Assembly: GCA_016185955.1 (NCBI GenBank)
Contig: JACPMQ010000009.1
Span: forward strand, 1-11,960
DNA from: Candidatus Woesearchaeota archaeon
GTDB lineage: Archaea > Nanobdellota > Nanobdellia > Woesearchaeales > GW2011-AR4
Direction of reading: 5' to 3'
Length of the DNA: 11,960 nt
The notes beneath the pieces were generated by a model. It did not search any database. It worked only from the letters and a program-made list of their open reading frames with translations, and was not told the DNA's origin. A program made the position numbers and the translations under genes. This document shows, piece after piece, positions 1-7,018 of the stretch (positions within the stretch are counted from its first letter, which is position 1; every line of letters starts with the position of its first letter).

Positions 1-40
1 AGGAACGGAACATCTATTACGATTATTGACTTCCGTTCCT
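1..40. repeat. Inverted repeat (hairpin) in left intergenic region
   Basis: AGGAACGGAA at 1-10 is the exact reverse complement of TTCCGTTCCT at 31-40, leaving a 20-nt AT-rich loop. The left arm begins at the first base of the window, so the repeat may extend further. It lies downstream of the minus-strand membrane protein gene ending at 137. It could be a terminator for that gene or for a gene outside the window, but neither strand has a clear T-tract beside it. Function is unknown. Confidence 0.6.
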
Positions 41-59
41 ATACTTTGTGTTCTCTAGC

Positions 60-105
60 ATAGTGGCGCAATAATTATTGTTCCATTATTTAGTTGCGCC
101 ACTAT
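60..105. repeat. 12-bp inverted repeat (hairpin) downstream of the membrane protein gene
   Basis: ATAGTGGCGCAA at 60-71 pairs perfectly with TTGCGCCACTAT at 94-105, giving a 12-bp stem around a 22-nt AT-rich loop. It is the second hairpin in this 136-bp gene-free stretch. Read on the minus strand it follows the stop codon at 137 by about 30 nt, so it could end or protect that transcript. The stem and loop partly resemble the element at the right end of the window (AGTGGC followed by TG-TCCATTATT in both). Confidence 0.65.
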
Positions 106-136
106 ACGCACAAGCACCGACTTTCGCAAAAACTCT

Positions 137-1576
137 TTATGCTGTGTTAGCAGTTACCTTTACTACAGCGCACCATTCATCTTCGTAAACAGCCTTATAG
201 TTTTGCTTATGCCTTATAATATACTCATGCAGCTTTACATCTTGTTTTATCTTGCCAATAAATAGGTAATCAGGATTATAATCTTTTACTATCCAATCAT
301 CATTGTCTTTTATTGTATCTTTTATTGCGCCTTGCAATATCGCCATATACCTCTTAAATTCCTCAGGATTGTAAAGATATGAATAAGTAAGGTCTATTCC
401 ATGAGTGTATCCTAAATCTGAATTTTTAAAGAAAAGGTAAGGAAAGGCATAAGCATTGTTAAAAACCAAAGAGCCTTTTGGGATATTTTTTTCCATCCAT
501 GATGCGCAATTGTCATAAGTATGAAAAAAATTATTGTTTTTAATGTCCGGCCTTAAGAGAATGAAGTTGAAAACTGCCAATGCTGCGAGGATTATTATTC
601 CAATGGCTTTAAAATATGTAAAAAATTTTGCATTGTCAAATTTTTTTATGTAGCCGTTTAAGAAAAATGCGGCTGCAAGAACTGAAAATGGAATGAAGTA
701 TTCTTGCATCCTTCTTGATTTAAAAGAGTATGCTAAAAATAATAAAGCCAATAAGAGATAAAGTGATTGGGATTTTGTGATTTTTTTGTCTTTGACTAAA
801 ATAAAAATAATAATAAGCGCGTTATTTGTTATAAATTCAAAAAAGGGCCAAGGACTCCATTCCACATTGTAAAGATTAGAAATATTTACTTTGGATATTT
901 GGGTGTAAAGCAATGAAATGTTTTTTGGAAAGTAAGGATTAGCCAACAAGCCAGTTAAGCATCCTGTTATAGCATAAGCAATGCTTTTGCAGTCATATTT
1001 TTTTGAAAAGATTCTTTCCAGAATAAAATAAATGCCTATGACTAATAGCTGAATTATAAAACCTGCATAAAATAAGGCAAAAACAAAGGATGCTGCTGCT
1101 AAATGTAAATATTTTTTGTTTTCCAGAAAATATATTGTTAGAATTATTAATGCAATTGCAATAGGCATTTCTCTTGTAAGCAAAAACCTGTACATTAGGC
1201 TTTCAGCTGCAAAAAGGTAAACTAATGAGTAAAAGAAAGGATACATTATTTCATTTTTAATCAAGAACCAATAAAATACAGTTAAGGCTGAAGCAGCAAA
1301 TACTATAGACGCTATTTTTGCTCCTGTTGTGAGGCTAAAAAATGTGAATGGTATAAGCAAGATTCGGAAAAGCACTTGTATATCCGCATAGTTATTAAAT
1401 AAGATTGTATGAGTAGCCCATGGGAAATCTTTAAAGAAGCCTTTTTCTTTTATTAAAGAGGCAGCTTTAATGTGGTAGTAACTGTCAAAGCCTATAATCT
1501 GCGGGACAGTAAACTGCATTATGCTGAAAGCAATAACAAAAAAAATAAAAGCAGCAATAATTTTTTTAGTATGCAT
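137..1576 (-). CDS. GT-C fold membrane glycosyltransferase, STT3/AglB-like
   Basis: A 479-residue polytopic membrane protein with about ten hydrophobic segments up to residue 342, then a soluble C-terminal domain (about 345-479). An N-terminal helix is followed by GFDSYYHIKAA (29-39), resembling the acidic DxYYH loop of STT3/AglB oligosaccharyltransferases. RRMQEYFIPF at 288-297 resembles the conserved Arg-rich loop before a late helix in GT-C proteins. The soluble domain has W-MEKNIPKGSLVFN (360-373) and YTHGIDLTYSYLYNP (390-404), common in STT3-like proteins of unknown substrate. I see no WWDYG motif, and the protein is shorter than usual AglB, so it is not a confident oligosaccharyltransferase. 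Such enzymes use lipid-linked sugars at the membrane. It diverges from the S-layer gene, which suggests a role in surface glycosylation (inference). The last residues (VTANTA) are encoded by a sequence also found at the right end of the window. Confidence 0.72.
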   Translation of the reverse strand: MHTKKIIAAFIFFVIAFSIMQFTVPQIIGFDSYYHIKAASLIKEKGFFKDFPWATHTILFNNYADIQVLFRILLIPFTFFSLTTGAKIASIVFAASALTVFYWFLIKNEIMYPFFYSLVYLFAAESLMYRFLLTREMPIAIALIILTIYFLENKKYLHLAAASFVFALFYAGFIIQLLVIGIYFILERIFSKKYDCKSIAYAITGCLTGLLANPYFPKNISLLYTQISKVNISNLYNVEWSPWPFFEFITNNALIIIFILVKDKKITKSQSLYLLLALLFLAYSFKSRRMQEYFIPFSVLAAAFFLNGYIKKFDNAKFFTYFKAIGIIILAALAVFNFILLRPDIKNNNFFHTYDNCASWMEKNIPKGSLVFNNAYAFPYLFFKNSDLGYTHGIDLTYSYLYNPEEFKRYMAILQGAIKDTIKDNDDWIVKDYNPDYLFIGKIKQDVKLHEYIIRHKQNYKAVYEDEWCAVVKVTANTA

Positions 1577-1599
1577 AACAGATTAGTTATTTGTTGTGC

Positions 1600-1617
1600 A
1601 AATATATAAATATATAA
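1600..1617 (-). promoter_or_regulatory. TATA-box region for the membrane protein gene
   Basis: An uninterrupted A/T tract of repeated TATA motifs lies 24-41 nt upstream of the minus-strand ATG at 1576. This is the distance expected for an archaeal TATA box driving a leaderless or very short-leader transcript. No Shine-Dalgarno is visible before that ATG, which fits. Confidence 0.5.
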
Positions 1618-1712
1618 CACAATATAAGTATATAATGCAAAAATTGTAATTTGACAAAGCGAAAAGGCACTTGTATATAGTGGGATATATATATTATAAG
1701 TGGTGAAGTAAC

Positions 1713-1727
1713 CGTAACATTTAAATA
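1713..1727 (+). promoter_or_regulatory. Likely BRE/TATA box of the S-layer gene
   Basis: ATTTAAATA at 1719-1727 is preceded by CGTAAC at 1713-1718, in the position of a BRE element. Transcription would be expected about 25 nt downstream, near 1748-1752, giving a leader of about 85-90 nt. Other TATA-like runs at 1685-1700 are possible alternatives. Confidence 0.5.
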
Positions 1728-1752
1728 TGATTGCTTTCTCAATAGTTGGTAA

Positions 1753-1792
1753 GAAACTCATCTCTACAAGATAACAAGGGTAGATAAGTTTC
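1753..1792 (+). promoter_or_regulatory. 5'-UTR stem-loop of the S-layer mRNA
   Basis: GAAACT (1753-1758) and ATCT (1760-1763) pair with AGAT (1782-1785) and AGTTTC (1787-1792), with one C-A mismatch. Two further pairs close beyond a two-base bulge (AC 1766-1767 with GT 1780-1781). The hairpin would begin almost at the predicted transcription start. A stem at the 5' end is a common way to protect abundant mRNAs, so an mRNA-stability role is plausible but inferred. Confidence 0.4.
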
Positions 1793-1819
1793 GTGATTAT
1801 AAAATAAAAAAACAAACAC

Positions 1820-1826
1820 GGAGGTG
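1820..1826 (+). promoter_or_regulatory. Strong Shine-Dalgarno for the S-layer gene
   Basis: GGAGGTG matches the complement of the archaeal 16S rRNA 3' end over seven bases and ends 10 nt before the ATG at 1837. It fixes that start and fits a very highly expressed protein. Other genes in this window have weak or no such site. Confidence 0.8.
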
Positions 1827-1836
1827 TTTAGTTCAA

Positions 1837-4455
1837 ATGGAATTTAAAAAAGCAATTAAAAGGATTGTTGCTCTGAGTACAGGAGCATCAATGGTCGGAG
1901 CTACTCTTTTTGGAGCAATGGCTGCTGATTTAGCGCAGTACCCAAACCAATTTATCAAAGATGGTAAATTTAGTGGAGTTCTAGTTGTGGGCGACAAAGC
2001 TGCAGCAGAAGATGTAATCGGTTTAAGTGATATTGCTGTAAGCTTGCAATTTGCAGCTACAAAGCCAGTAACTGTTACTTCTACAGGCGGTGTTACTGCA
2101 CAAGGTGATGCATGGAAAGTAGGCACAAGCACAAAAATTTTGGAAATGAGTGAAGTTGTGGCAGCAGCAGCACCTACTAGCGCAGTTGTAGAAACTCTTA
2201 GAAATATTACAACTTATATAAGCGGCAGTGAGCTAAAAGCTTTAGCATCAGGCACTGTTAAAAATTCTAAAGGAGATGCCCCTTATAACCAATATTTATA
2301 CTTGTTGGGACCAGGAGGTATGCCTGATAAAACAGGTTATGTGATTTATGCAGAAGACAGCAAGGATGTAACAGCAGACTTTTTATATTTCAGATCAGGA
2401 CATGAAATAGGAAGGTATATGCTTGAGTTTACAACTTCTTTGCAGTCAGATGTTGATGACAGTGCAGGTTCCGCATCTACAACTGGTGATTACTTGACAG
2501 ATTTTGAGTCTACAACTCTTAAAATGTTTGGAAAAGACTACACTATTGTACAAGCAAGAAGAAATAGCGCTAAAAATGGACAGGTAAAGCTTGTCTTGAT
2601 GAGTGGAGCTGTATCAGACTCAATGCTTGAGGGAACTACTAAAACGTACACTATCAGTGGTAAAGACTATGAAGTTACATTAAACTTTGTAGATGCAGAT
2701 AGTGTTAAGTTTACAATTAATGGAGAGGGAACAAGAGATATGCTTAAAGGAGAAACCTATAAGTTAACTGATGGAACTACAATTGGTGTTTCCACAATAC
2801 TATACCAAAGTTATGCTGGCGGTGTACACAGTGCATCGTTCTTCCTGGGAGCTCAAAAAGTAGAGCTAAAGGATACAAACATAACAGAGGCTAACGCAGT
2901 TTCATCAAATGCGCTTAAGGTTGGAGACAACACAATTGACGATGCATTTGTAGTCATTGAAGGTACTGATGATGACAGCACCTTTAAGATAAACAGAATA
3001 CATGTCAACATGACTGCGGATGACGACTTTTATGTACCAAAAGGAGGTAAGCTAAGTCAAAACCCAGATTTAACTGAACCAGAGGTTTTGTTTACCAATA
3101 ATTGGGACATAGACTATAGAGGATTAAAAGAAGAAACAATGGAGACTGTAGAGCTTACAACAAGTGGTTCCACCAAATATGTATTAAAGTTTTTGGATGG
3201 AAATGGCAATAAAGTTACATTGCCTCTTGCAGAAACTCCAACAGGCTCAGAAGTTGACTTTGGTGAAACAGGCAAAAGGCTTGTTAACAGGGAAAACCTC
3301 ACTATTGAGAAGAATGACTACTTAATATTGACTGATAACTCTCAAAAGAGAGGAGAAAGAAAAACATATGTGTTGCAGTATAAAGGAGCTGACAAGGTAA
3401 CTGCTGATAGCCCAGTAATAAAGTTTAAAGACTTGGGAAGCGGTGAAACCATTGAGCAAACTTATTCAGCAGGCTCTGGTGAAGATGTACAGCAACTAGC
3501 AATTTTGAAGCTAGGTGGCGCAGACCATAGAATTTACAACGCATCTAGTAGCATAAGAGCGAATGATTTCGCAATACTTGTGGACTTAGATGCAAGTGGT
3601 GCATTATCTACTGTGCCAAATGAGACTGTAAACCTAACCACTAAGCATGGACTTGAAATAGGATTGCAGAACGTCACAAAAGGTGAGCCTGGTATACTTG
3701 TTAGTTTTAAGACACCAGACAGTGATAGAGATGGCTCAGCTGCAGATACTGTACAAACACTACAAGCAACAGATTTAGTAGTTAATGTAACTGCTTCGTC
3801 TGCACAAGTGGCGCATTCCTTTGTGGATCTCACTACAAGCGGACAGAAAAACACTAAAATTAACTTGAAGACTCCAAGTGGTGAAACAAATATAGCATAC
3901 GGCTACACAAGCTATGGTGCATTTATTACAAGAAAAACACCATCCAGTGAGCCAGCTACATTGAAAATAGAGTACCCAAAGAAGCAGAGAGAAGCTTTAG
4001 TGTATGTAACAGCGAAAGGAGCAACCTTCAGTCAGGAAGTTGCAGGCACAACTAATGCTGTAACTGTACAGAAGATTGATGTTGGTGCAACTAAGCTAGC
4101 GTCAGAGGTTCCAGACATCAAGGCTGTTAATTCAATAGTAGTTGGTGGGCCATGTATCAACACAAAAGCCCAAGAGCTACGTGGTAATCCAGCTGAATGT
4201 ACACAAGGATATGAGCCAAATGTTGGTTTAATCGAAATGTTTGATGTGGGCACTGGAAATGTAGCTATGCTAGTAGCTGGTTATAGTGCGGCTGATACAA
4301 GAAACGCAGCAACTGTTGTAGCACAATACAAAGATTATGCTGCTACCTTGAAAGGAAGTAAGGTTGAAGTAAGAAAGGTCAAGAATGTATTGACTGTTGC
4401 AGCACCAGCTGAAAAAGCTAAAGAAACAGCTACAACTACAACAACCACAAAATAA
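1837..4455 (+). CDS. S-layer protein (Methanococcus-type family)
   Basis: An 872-residue secreted surface-layer protein, the likely main component of the cell envelope. Residues 1-29 form a signal peptide: KK-KR, a hydrophobic stretch, then a likely AMA/A cleavage site. The mature N-terminus (about 38-75, KDGKFSGVLVVGDKAAAEDV...) matches the start of the archaeal S-layer N-terminal domain. The C-terminal domain (about 765-848) has VVGGPCIN, GNPAEC and LVAGYSAADTRNAA, typical of the S-layer C-terminal domain of methanococci and many DPANN archaea. The only two cysteines, C773 and C788, could form a disulfide. Nine N-X-S/T sequons are visible, at N123, 348, 391, 487, 568, 595, 599, 612 and 650. 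The protein ends in a Thr-rich tail. I see no C-terminal membrane helix. The gene has its own promoter, strong ribosome binding site and terminator, so it is probably a single-gene transcript. Confidence 0.9.
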   Translation: MEFKKAIKRIVALSTGASMVGATLFGAMAADLAQYPNQFIKDGKFSGVLVVGDKAAAEDVIGLSDIAVSLQFAATKPVTVTSTGGVTAQGDAWKVGTSTKILEMSEVVAAAAPTSAVVETLRNITTYISGSELKALASGTVKNSKGDAPYNQYLYLLGPGGMPDKTGYVIYAEDSKDVTADFLYFRSGHEIGRYMLEFTTSLQSDVDDSAGSASTTGDYLTDFESTTLKMFGKDYTIVQARRNSAKNGQVKLVLMSGAVSDSMLEGTTKTYTISGKDYEVTLNFVDADSVKFTINGEGTRDMLKGETYKLTDGTTIGVSTILYQSYAGGVHSASFFLGAQKVELKDTNITEANAVSSNALKVGDNTIDDAFVVIEGTDDDSTFKINRIHVNMTADDDFYVPKGGKLSQNPDLTEPEVLFTNNWDIDYRGLKEETMETVELTTSGSTKYVLKFLDGNGNKVTLPLAETPTGSEVDFGETGKRLVNRENLTIEKNDYLILTDNSQKRGERKTYVLQYKGADKVTADSPVIKFKDLGSGETIEQTYSAGSGEDVQQLAILKLGGADHRIYNASSSIRANDFAILVDLDASGALSTVPNETVNLTTKHGLEIGLQNVTKGEPGILVSFKTPDSDRDGSAADTVQTLQATDLVVNVTASSAQVAHSFVDLTTSGQKNTKINLKTPSGETNIAYGYTSYGAFITRKTPSSEPATLKIEYPKKQREALVYVTAKGATFSQEVAGTTNAVTVQKIDVGATKLASEVPDIKAVNSIVVGGPCINTKAQELRGNPAECTQGYEPNVGLIEMFDVGTGNVAMLVAGYSAADTRNAATVVAQYKDYAATLKGSKVEVRKVKNVLTVAAPAEKAKETATTTTTTK

Positions 4456-4482
4456 AGGAAGTAAAACTTCCTTAATTTTTTT
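4455..4482 (+). terminator. Terminator after the S-layer gene
   Basis: AAGGAAG (4455-4461) pairs with CTTCCTT (4467-4473) around a 5-nt loop and is followed by AA and a run of T residues (4476-4482), with more T-rich sequence after it. It overlaps the last base of the stop codon. The gene downstream converges on it from the other strand. Confidence 0.75.
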
Positions 4483-4534
4483 CTTTTTCTTAGATTTTCT
4501 TTATTCTTAAGTTTTTTAAAGTTTTATACAATTT

Positions 4535-5830
4535 TTATACTAATTCCCCTAGAAATATGTTATGTTTAGTCCTTTTTATCTTTAATTTTACGAATCCCTC
4601 TTCTTTATCGCAGTTTGGCGCAGAAATAAGCCTGTTTGCTGCTATAGCAAGCCGTTCTCCAGACAATCTTCCATGGCATGCAATCTTTGCTTTTATAATA
4701 TCTCCTTTTTTAAAGGGTTTTGGCATTTCTTTGCATTTCTTTATGTTAAACATATATTCTTTGTTAATGAGGCTTATACCATGTTGTTGCTCTAATTCAT
4801 GCAGTTTTTTGTAAAATATTTCCATGCTCACTGCCTTAACTGGATTTCTTCCAAAGGGATAATACATAAAATTTTGTATGCCTATTTTTGGGCAATTTTT
4901 ACCTGCGCCTATTTCTTGGGCAAATTTAGCTAGCTTTACAAGCTCATTGTCATTATAGCCAGGAAGCCAGACAGGAGCTATAATCAAATCCATCTTTTTT
5001 GGGATGTAAGCTGCTAACTCTACAACCCTTTTTAGACTATAAGGAAAACCTGCCATTTTGTCTGCTGTATCTTTGTCTAATGCATTTAAAGAGAGGTTAA
5101 TTCTTGTTAAGCCTGCTGCTGCTAAATCATCTATAAGCTGCTTATTAAGCAATGTGCCATTAGTGTCAATAGAAATGCTCTTTACTTGCGGTATTTTCGC
5201 TATGTCTCTGACTAAATCAACCATATCTGCATAAAGCAATGGTTCTCCTTGTGCGTTTATATGCGCGTCTATGCAATCTTCCCCTTTGAATTCTACGATT
5301 TTTTTAAATTCCTGTATTAGATAGGCTTCTTCCACAACAAAATCAATTTTTCTTCTTGATAAGGGACCTTCATCTACAGAGCAGTATACACAGCTTAGAT
5401 TACAGCTTGTAATGGGCTTAATTTCAATTATGTTAGTGCCTCTGTCAATCAACCCAAAATAATTTGTTCCCATTAGAGGTATTCCAGAATTCTTATGCAC
5501 ATATATAGCAGGCTTGTTATTTAACCTGTTTTTAAGGTGGATAAATCCCTGTGAAAGAAGCATGCTAAACTTTCTTTGTGCCTTTTGGTTACTAATGCTT
5601 GGAAAGCTTATGCTGTTATTGCTTATTTTAAAATTTCCAAGCCTTCCAATCATAGCCTTATCTATATCAAAATAAAAAATTTTGAGAAAGTTTATTCTTA
5701 TTTTTTCTTCTTTTTCCTCAAAGGAGAGGTCTTTAAATGCTAATTCTGCCATAAAGCGTGATGAACAATAACTTACCCTCTTACTTATTTTATTTTTGAC
5801 GCAAAAGCCAAAGCTTTGGCTTGATTTCAT
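4535..5830 (-). CDS. Radical SAM protein with C-terminal TRAM-like domain (COG2100-like)
   Basis: A 431-residue predicted radical S-adenosylmethionine enzyme. C143-x3-C147-x2-C150 is the classic cluster-binding motif, GEP at 195-197 is the SAM-contacting motif, and SIDTNGTLL (220-228) with LTRINLSLNAL (241-251) are typical later barrel strands. The C-terminus (about 373-431, KGDIIKAKI...KRTKHNIFLGELV) resembles a TRAM RNA-binding domain. This architecture matches an uncharacterised archaeal family (COG2100) that I recognise only by pattern. A TRAM domain suggests an RNA substrate, but no reaction is known to me. Residues 1-26 look poorly conserved, and M27 (codon at 5750-5752) is an alternative start. 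The ATG at 5830 is favoured because a TATA box sits about 30 nt upstream. The gene diverges from gins51 and converges with the S-layer gene. Confidence 0.82.
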   Translation of the reverse strand: MKSSQSFGFCVKNKISKRVSYCSSRFMAELAFKDLSFEEKEEKIRINFLKIFYFDIDKAMIGRLGNFKISNNSISFPSISNQKAQRKFSMLLSQGFIHLKNRLNNKPAIYVHKNSGIPLMGTNYFGLIDRGTNIIEIKPITSCNLSCVYCSVDEGPLSRRKIDFVVEEAYLIQEFKKIVEFKGEDCIDAHINAQGEPLLYADMVDLVRDIAKIPQVKSISIDTNGTLLNKQLIDDLAAAGLTRINLSLNALDKDTADKMAGFPYSLKRVVELAAYIPKKMDLIIAPVWLPGYNDNELVKLAKFAQEIGAGKNCPKIGIQNFMYYPFGRNPVKAVSMEIFYKKLHELEQQHGISLINKEYMFNIKKCKEMPKPFKKGDIIKAKIACHGRLSGERLAIAANRLISAPNCDKEEGFVKLKIKRTKHNIFLGELV

Positions 5831-5858
5831 TTACTTGCGAAGTACCGATAAAAGAGGA

Positions 5859-5873
5859 AATTATATAAATATA
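5859..5873. promoter_or_regulatory. Shared TATA region between the radical SAM gene and gins51
   Basis: The A/T-only tract AATTATATAAATATAT is close to symmetrical and reads as a TATA box on both strands. On the minus strand it lies about 30-40 nt before the ATG at 5830, fitting a near-leaderless transcript. On the plus strand a start near 5890 would give gins51 a leader of about 45 nt made largely of the 11-bp repeats. Confidence 0.5.
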
Positions 5874-5880
5874 TGCCCCT

Positions 5881-5924
5881 AAATTATTAGTAAATTACTA
5901 GTAAATTACTAGCAAATTATTAGT
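5881..5924 (+). repeat. Four tandem 11-bp repeats upstream of gins51
   Basis: Four contiguous units, AAATTATTAGT, AAATTACTAGT, AAATTACTAGC and AAATTATTAGT, lie at 5881-5891, 5892-5902, 5903-5913 and 5914-5924. Each differs from the others at one or two positions. The period is about one DNA helical turn, and the junction of units 2 and 3 contains the perfect palindrome TTACTAGTAA (5895-5904). The array lies between the TATA tract and the gins51 ATG. It looks like a multi-site operator, though no binding protein can be named. Confidence 0.85.
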
Positions 5925-5925
5925 T

Positions 5926-5931
5926 GGGGGT
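5926..5931 (+). promoter_or_regulatory. Probable ribosome binding site of gins51
   Basis: GGGGGT lies 5 nt before the ATG at 5937. It is an imperfect match to the archaeal GGAGGT consensus but stands out in an otherwise A/T-only leader, supporting this start. Confidence 0.5.
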
Positions 5932-5936
5932 AGTTT

Positions 5937-6581
5937 ATGAAATCCAATGAAGTTAACCTTACTTATGAAACCCTCTTTGAGCTTTTAAAAAGAGAGAGGG
6001 ATATTACAGAACTGCAAAAATTAGATGCCACTTTTTTCAACAATTTTGTTGATTATTTGAATGAGAAGAAGGAGATGCTTAACAAAGAGGATTCCTTATT
6101 TTCTTATGATGAAAAAAAGAAAGTTGAAAGGCAGATTGAAAATGCAAGAAAACTTATTAAGGAGATGTATGAGCGCAGGGAAAAGAAAATATTAAACCTT
6201 GCATTAATAAGGAGCAGGACAAAATCAAATGTAATGGATACTTCATCTTTGCTGGAAAGCGAAAAGAGGCTTTTTGATGAAATTGTGAATGTGCTTAATG
6301 CCTTTCGTAGCGAAATTATCAGCAATGTAATTGAGGGAAGGTATGCTTCAAAAGGCGCATTGGAAAAAAATCAGGAAAAGGCAGAAACAACAGAAACTGG
6401 AAAAATAGATGAAAACCATGCTAAATTAGTAAGATTTCTTTATCCAGTGCCTAAATTTGTTGGCAAGGAATTAGAGGAGTATGGGCCCTTTGAAGAGGAG
6501 GATATCGCAAACCTTCCAGCAGATATTGCAGATGTTCTAGTAAACAAAGGCAGAGCTGAAGAAATTAAAGAAGGAATTTAA
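5937..6581 (+). CDS. gins51: DNA replication GINS complex subunit Gins51
   Basis: A 214-residue subunit of the archaeal GINS complex, which works with the MCM helicase and a RecJ-like/Cdc45 partner at the replication fork. The helical A-domain covers about 8-133, with NLTYETLFELLKRER near the start and EMYERREKKILNLAL (76-90), both characteristic of Gins51. After a charged linker (about 136-160), the small B-domain (165-214) carries VRFLYPVPKFVGKELEEYGPF and ADIANLP-like signatures, placed at the C-terminus as in Gins51 rather than Gins23. Length is normal for the family. It has its own promoter region with tandem repeats and is followed by a terminator, so it is probably transcribed alone. 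Confidence 0.92.
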   Translation: MKSNEVNLTYETLFELLKRERDITELQKLDATFFNNFVDYLNEKKEMLNKEDSLFSYDEKKKVERQIENARKLIKEMYERREKKILNLALIRSRTKSNVMDTSSLLESEKRLFDEIVNVLNAFRSEIISNVIEGRYASKGALEKNQEKAETTETGKIDENHAKLVRFLYPVPKFVGKELEEYGPFEEEDIANLPADIADVLVNKGRAEEIKEGI

Positions 6582-6587
6582 CTGGTG

Positions 6588-6617
6588 AAAATTCCGCTGT
6601 TCTGCGGCGGAATTTTT
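6588..6617 (+). terminator. Terminator after gins51
   Basis: AAAATTCCGC (6588-6597) pairs perfectly with GCGGAATTTT (6607-6616), a 10-bp stem with a 9-nt loop, ending in a five-T run (6613-6617). It begins 7 nt after the gins51 stop and separates that gene from the ribosomal protein operon. Confidence 0.75.
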
Positions 6618-6628
6618 GAAAAACAAAC

Positions 6629-6640
6629 ATTTTTAAATTA
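6629..6640 (+). promoter_or_regulatory. TATA box of the eL42 operon
   Basis: ATTTTTAAATTA is centred about 25 nt before the ATG at 6660. That is the usual distance from TATA box to transcription start, so the eL42 mRNA is probably leaderless. No Shine-Dalgarno precedes the ATG. Confidence 0.55.
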
Positions 6641-6659
6641 GGCTTAGCTACTAAAAAAG

Positions 6660-6971
6660 ATGAAACTGCCAAAAAATGCGAATAGATTTTGCCCATACTG
6701 TAGAAAACATTCTCTTCATAAGGTTATTTTGAATAAAAAAAGAAATCCCAGAACTATGACTTATGGCAGTAAACTCAGGGCAAGAAGAAGAGGGCTTGCG
6801 CGTGGCATGGGCAATAGAGGCAGATACAGCAAGCCCGCAGTCACGCAATTTAAGATGACTGGCAAGAAGACAAGCAAAAAAGTAGATTTAAGATACGAGT
6901 GCCAGCTTTGCAAAAAACAGCATGTGAAAAACAGAACTTTCCGCACAAGAAAAATTGAGTTTAAGCAATAA
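6660..6971 (+). CDS. rpl44e: 50S ribosomal protein L44e (eL42)
   Basis: A 103-residue ribosomal protein of the large subunit, near the E site in archaea and eukaryotes. Two zinc-binding pairs are visible, C11-PY-C14 and C81-QL-C84. The basic middle (about 37-75) and a central KKTSKKVDLRYEC segment match the family, where KPTKK.DLR.KC is usual. Length is slightly above the typical 92-95 residues. It is the first gene of a cluster continuing with eS27 and aIF2-alpha, the standard archaeal order. The start is supported by a TATA box at leaderless distance. Confidence 0.92.
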   Translation: MKLPKNANRFCPYCRKHSLHKVILNKKRNPRTMTYGSKLRARRRGLARGMGNRGRYSKPAVTQFKMTGKKTSKKVDLRYECQLCKKQHVKNRTFRTRKIEFKQ

Positions 6972-6975
6972 AAAG

Positions 6976-6985
6976 CTTTATATAC
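6976..6985 (+). promoter_or_regulatory. TATA box before eS27
   Basis: CTTTATATAC is centred about 38 nt before the eS27 ATG at 7019, so transcription could start near 7005-7010 with a leader of roughly 10 nt. This suggests an internal promoter in the cluster besides the one before eL42. Confidence 0.5.
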
Positions 6986-7018
6986 AAATATGCCCTGCCT
7001 TATTTTTATCGTGATAAA

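Noticed and set aside
1707..1718. AGTAACCGTAAC upstream of the S-layer TATA box resembling the right-end repeat arm AGTAACCGCTAAC
   Set aside because: A single short match with one gap and no surrounding similarity; likely chance or a BRE-like coincidence.
1519..1815. Minus-strand open frame of 98 codons across the promoter region
   Set aside because: It overlaps the start of the membrane protein gene in another frame, has an unusual hydrophobic Leu/Ile/Tyr/Phe composition from AT-rich DNA, and covers the TATA boxes and S-layer leader.
1833..4253. Several antisense open frames within the S-layer gene
   Set aside because: They are opposite a clearly coding gene with recognisable domains; their low-complexity Ser/Val/Thr sequences are mirror artefacts of it.
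5881..5924. CRISPR array
   Set aside because: The four units are 11 bp long and contiguous without spacers, and no cas genes are nearby.
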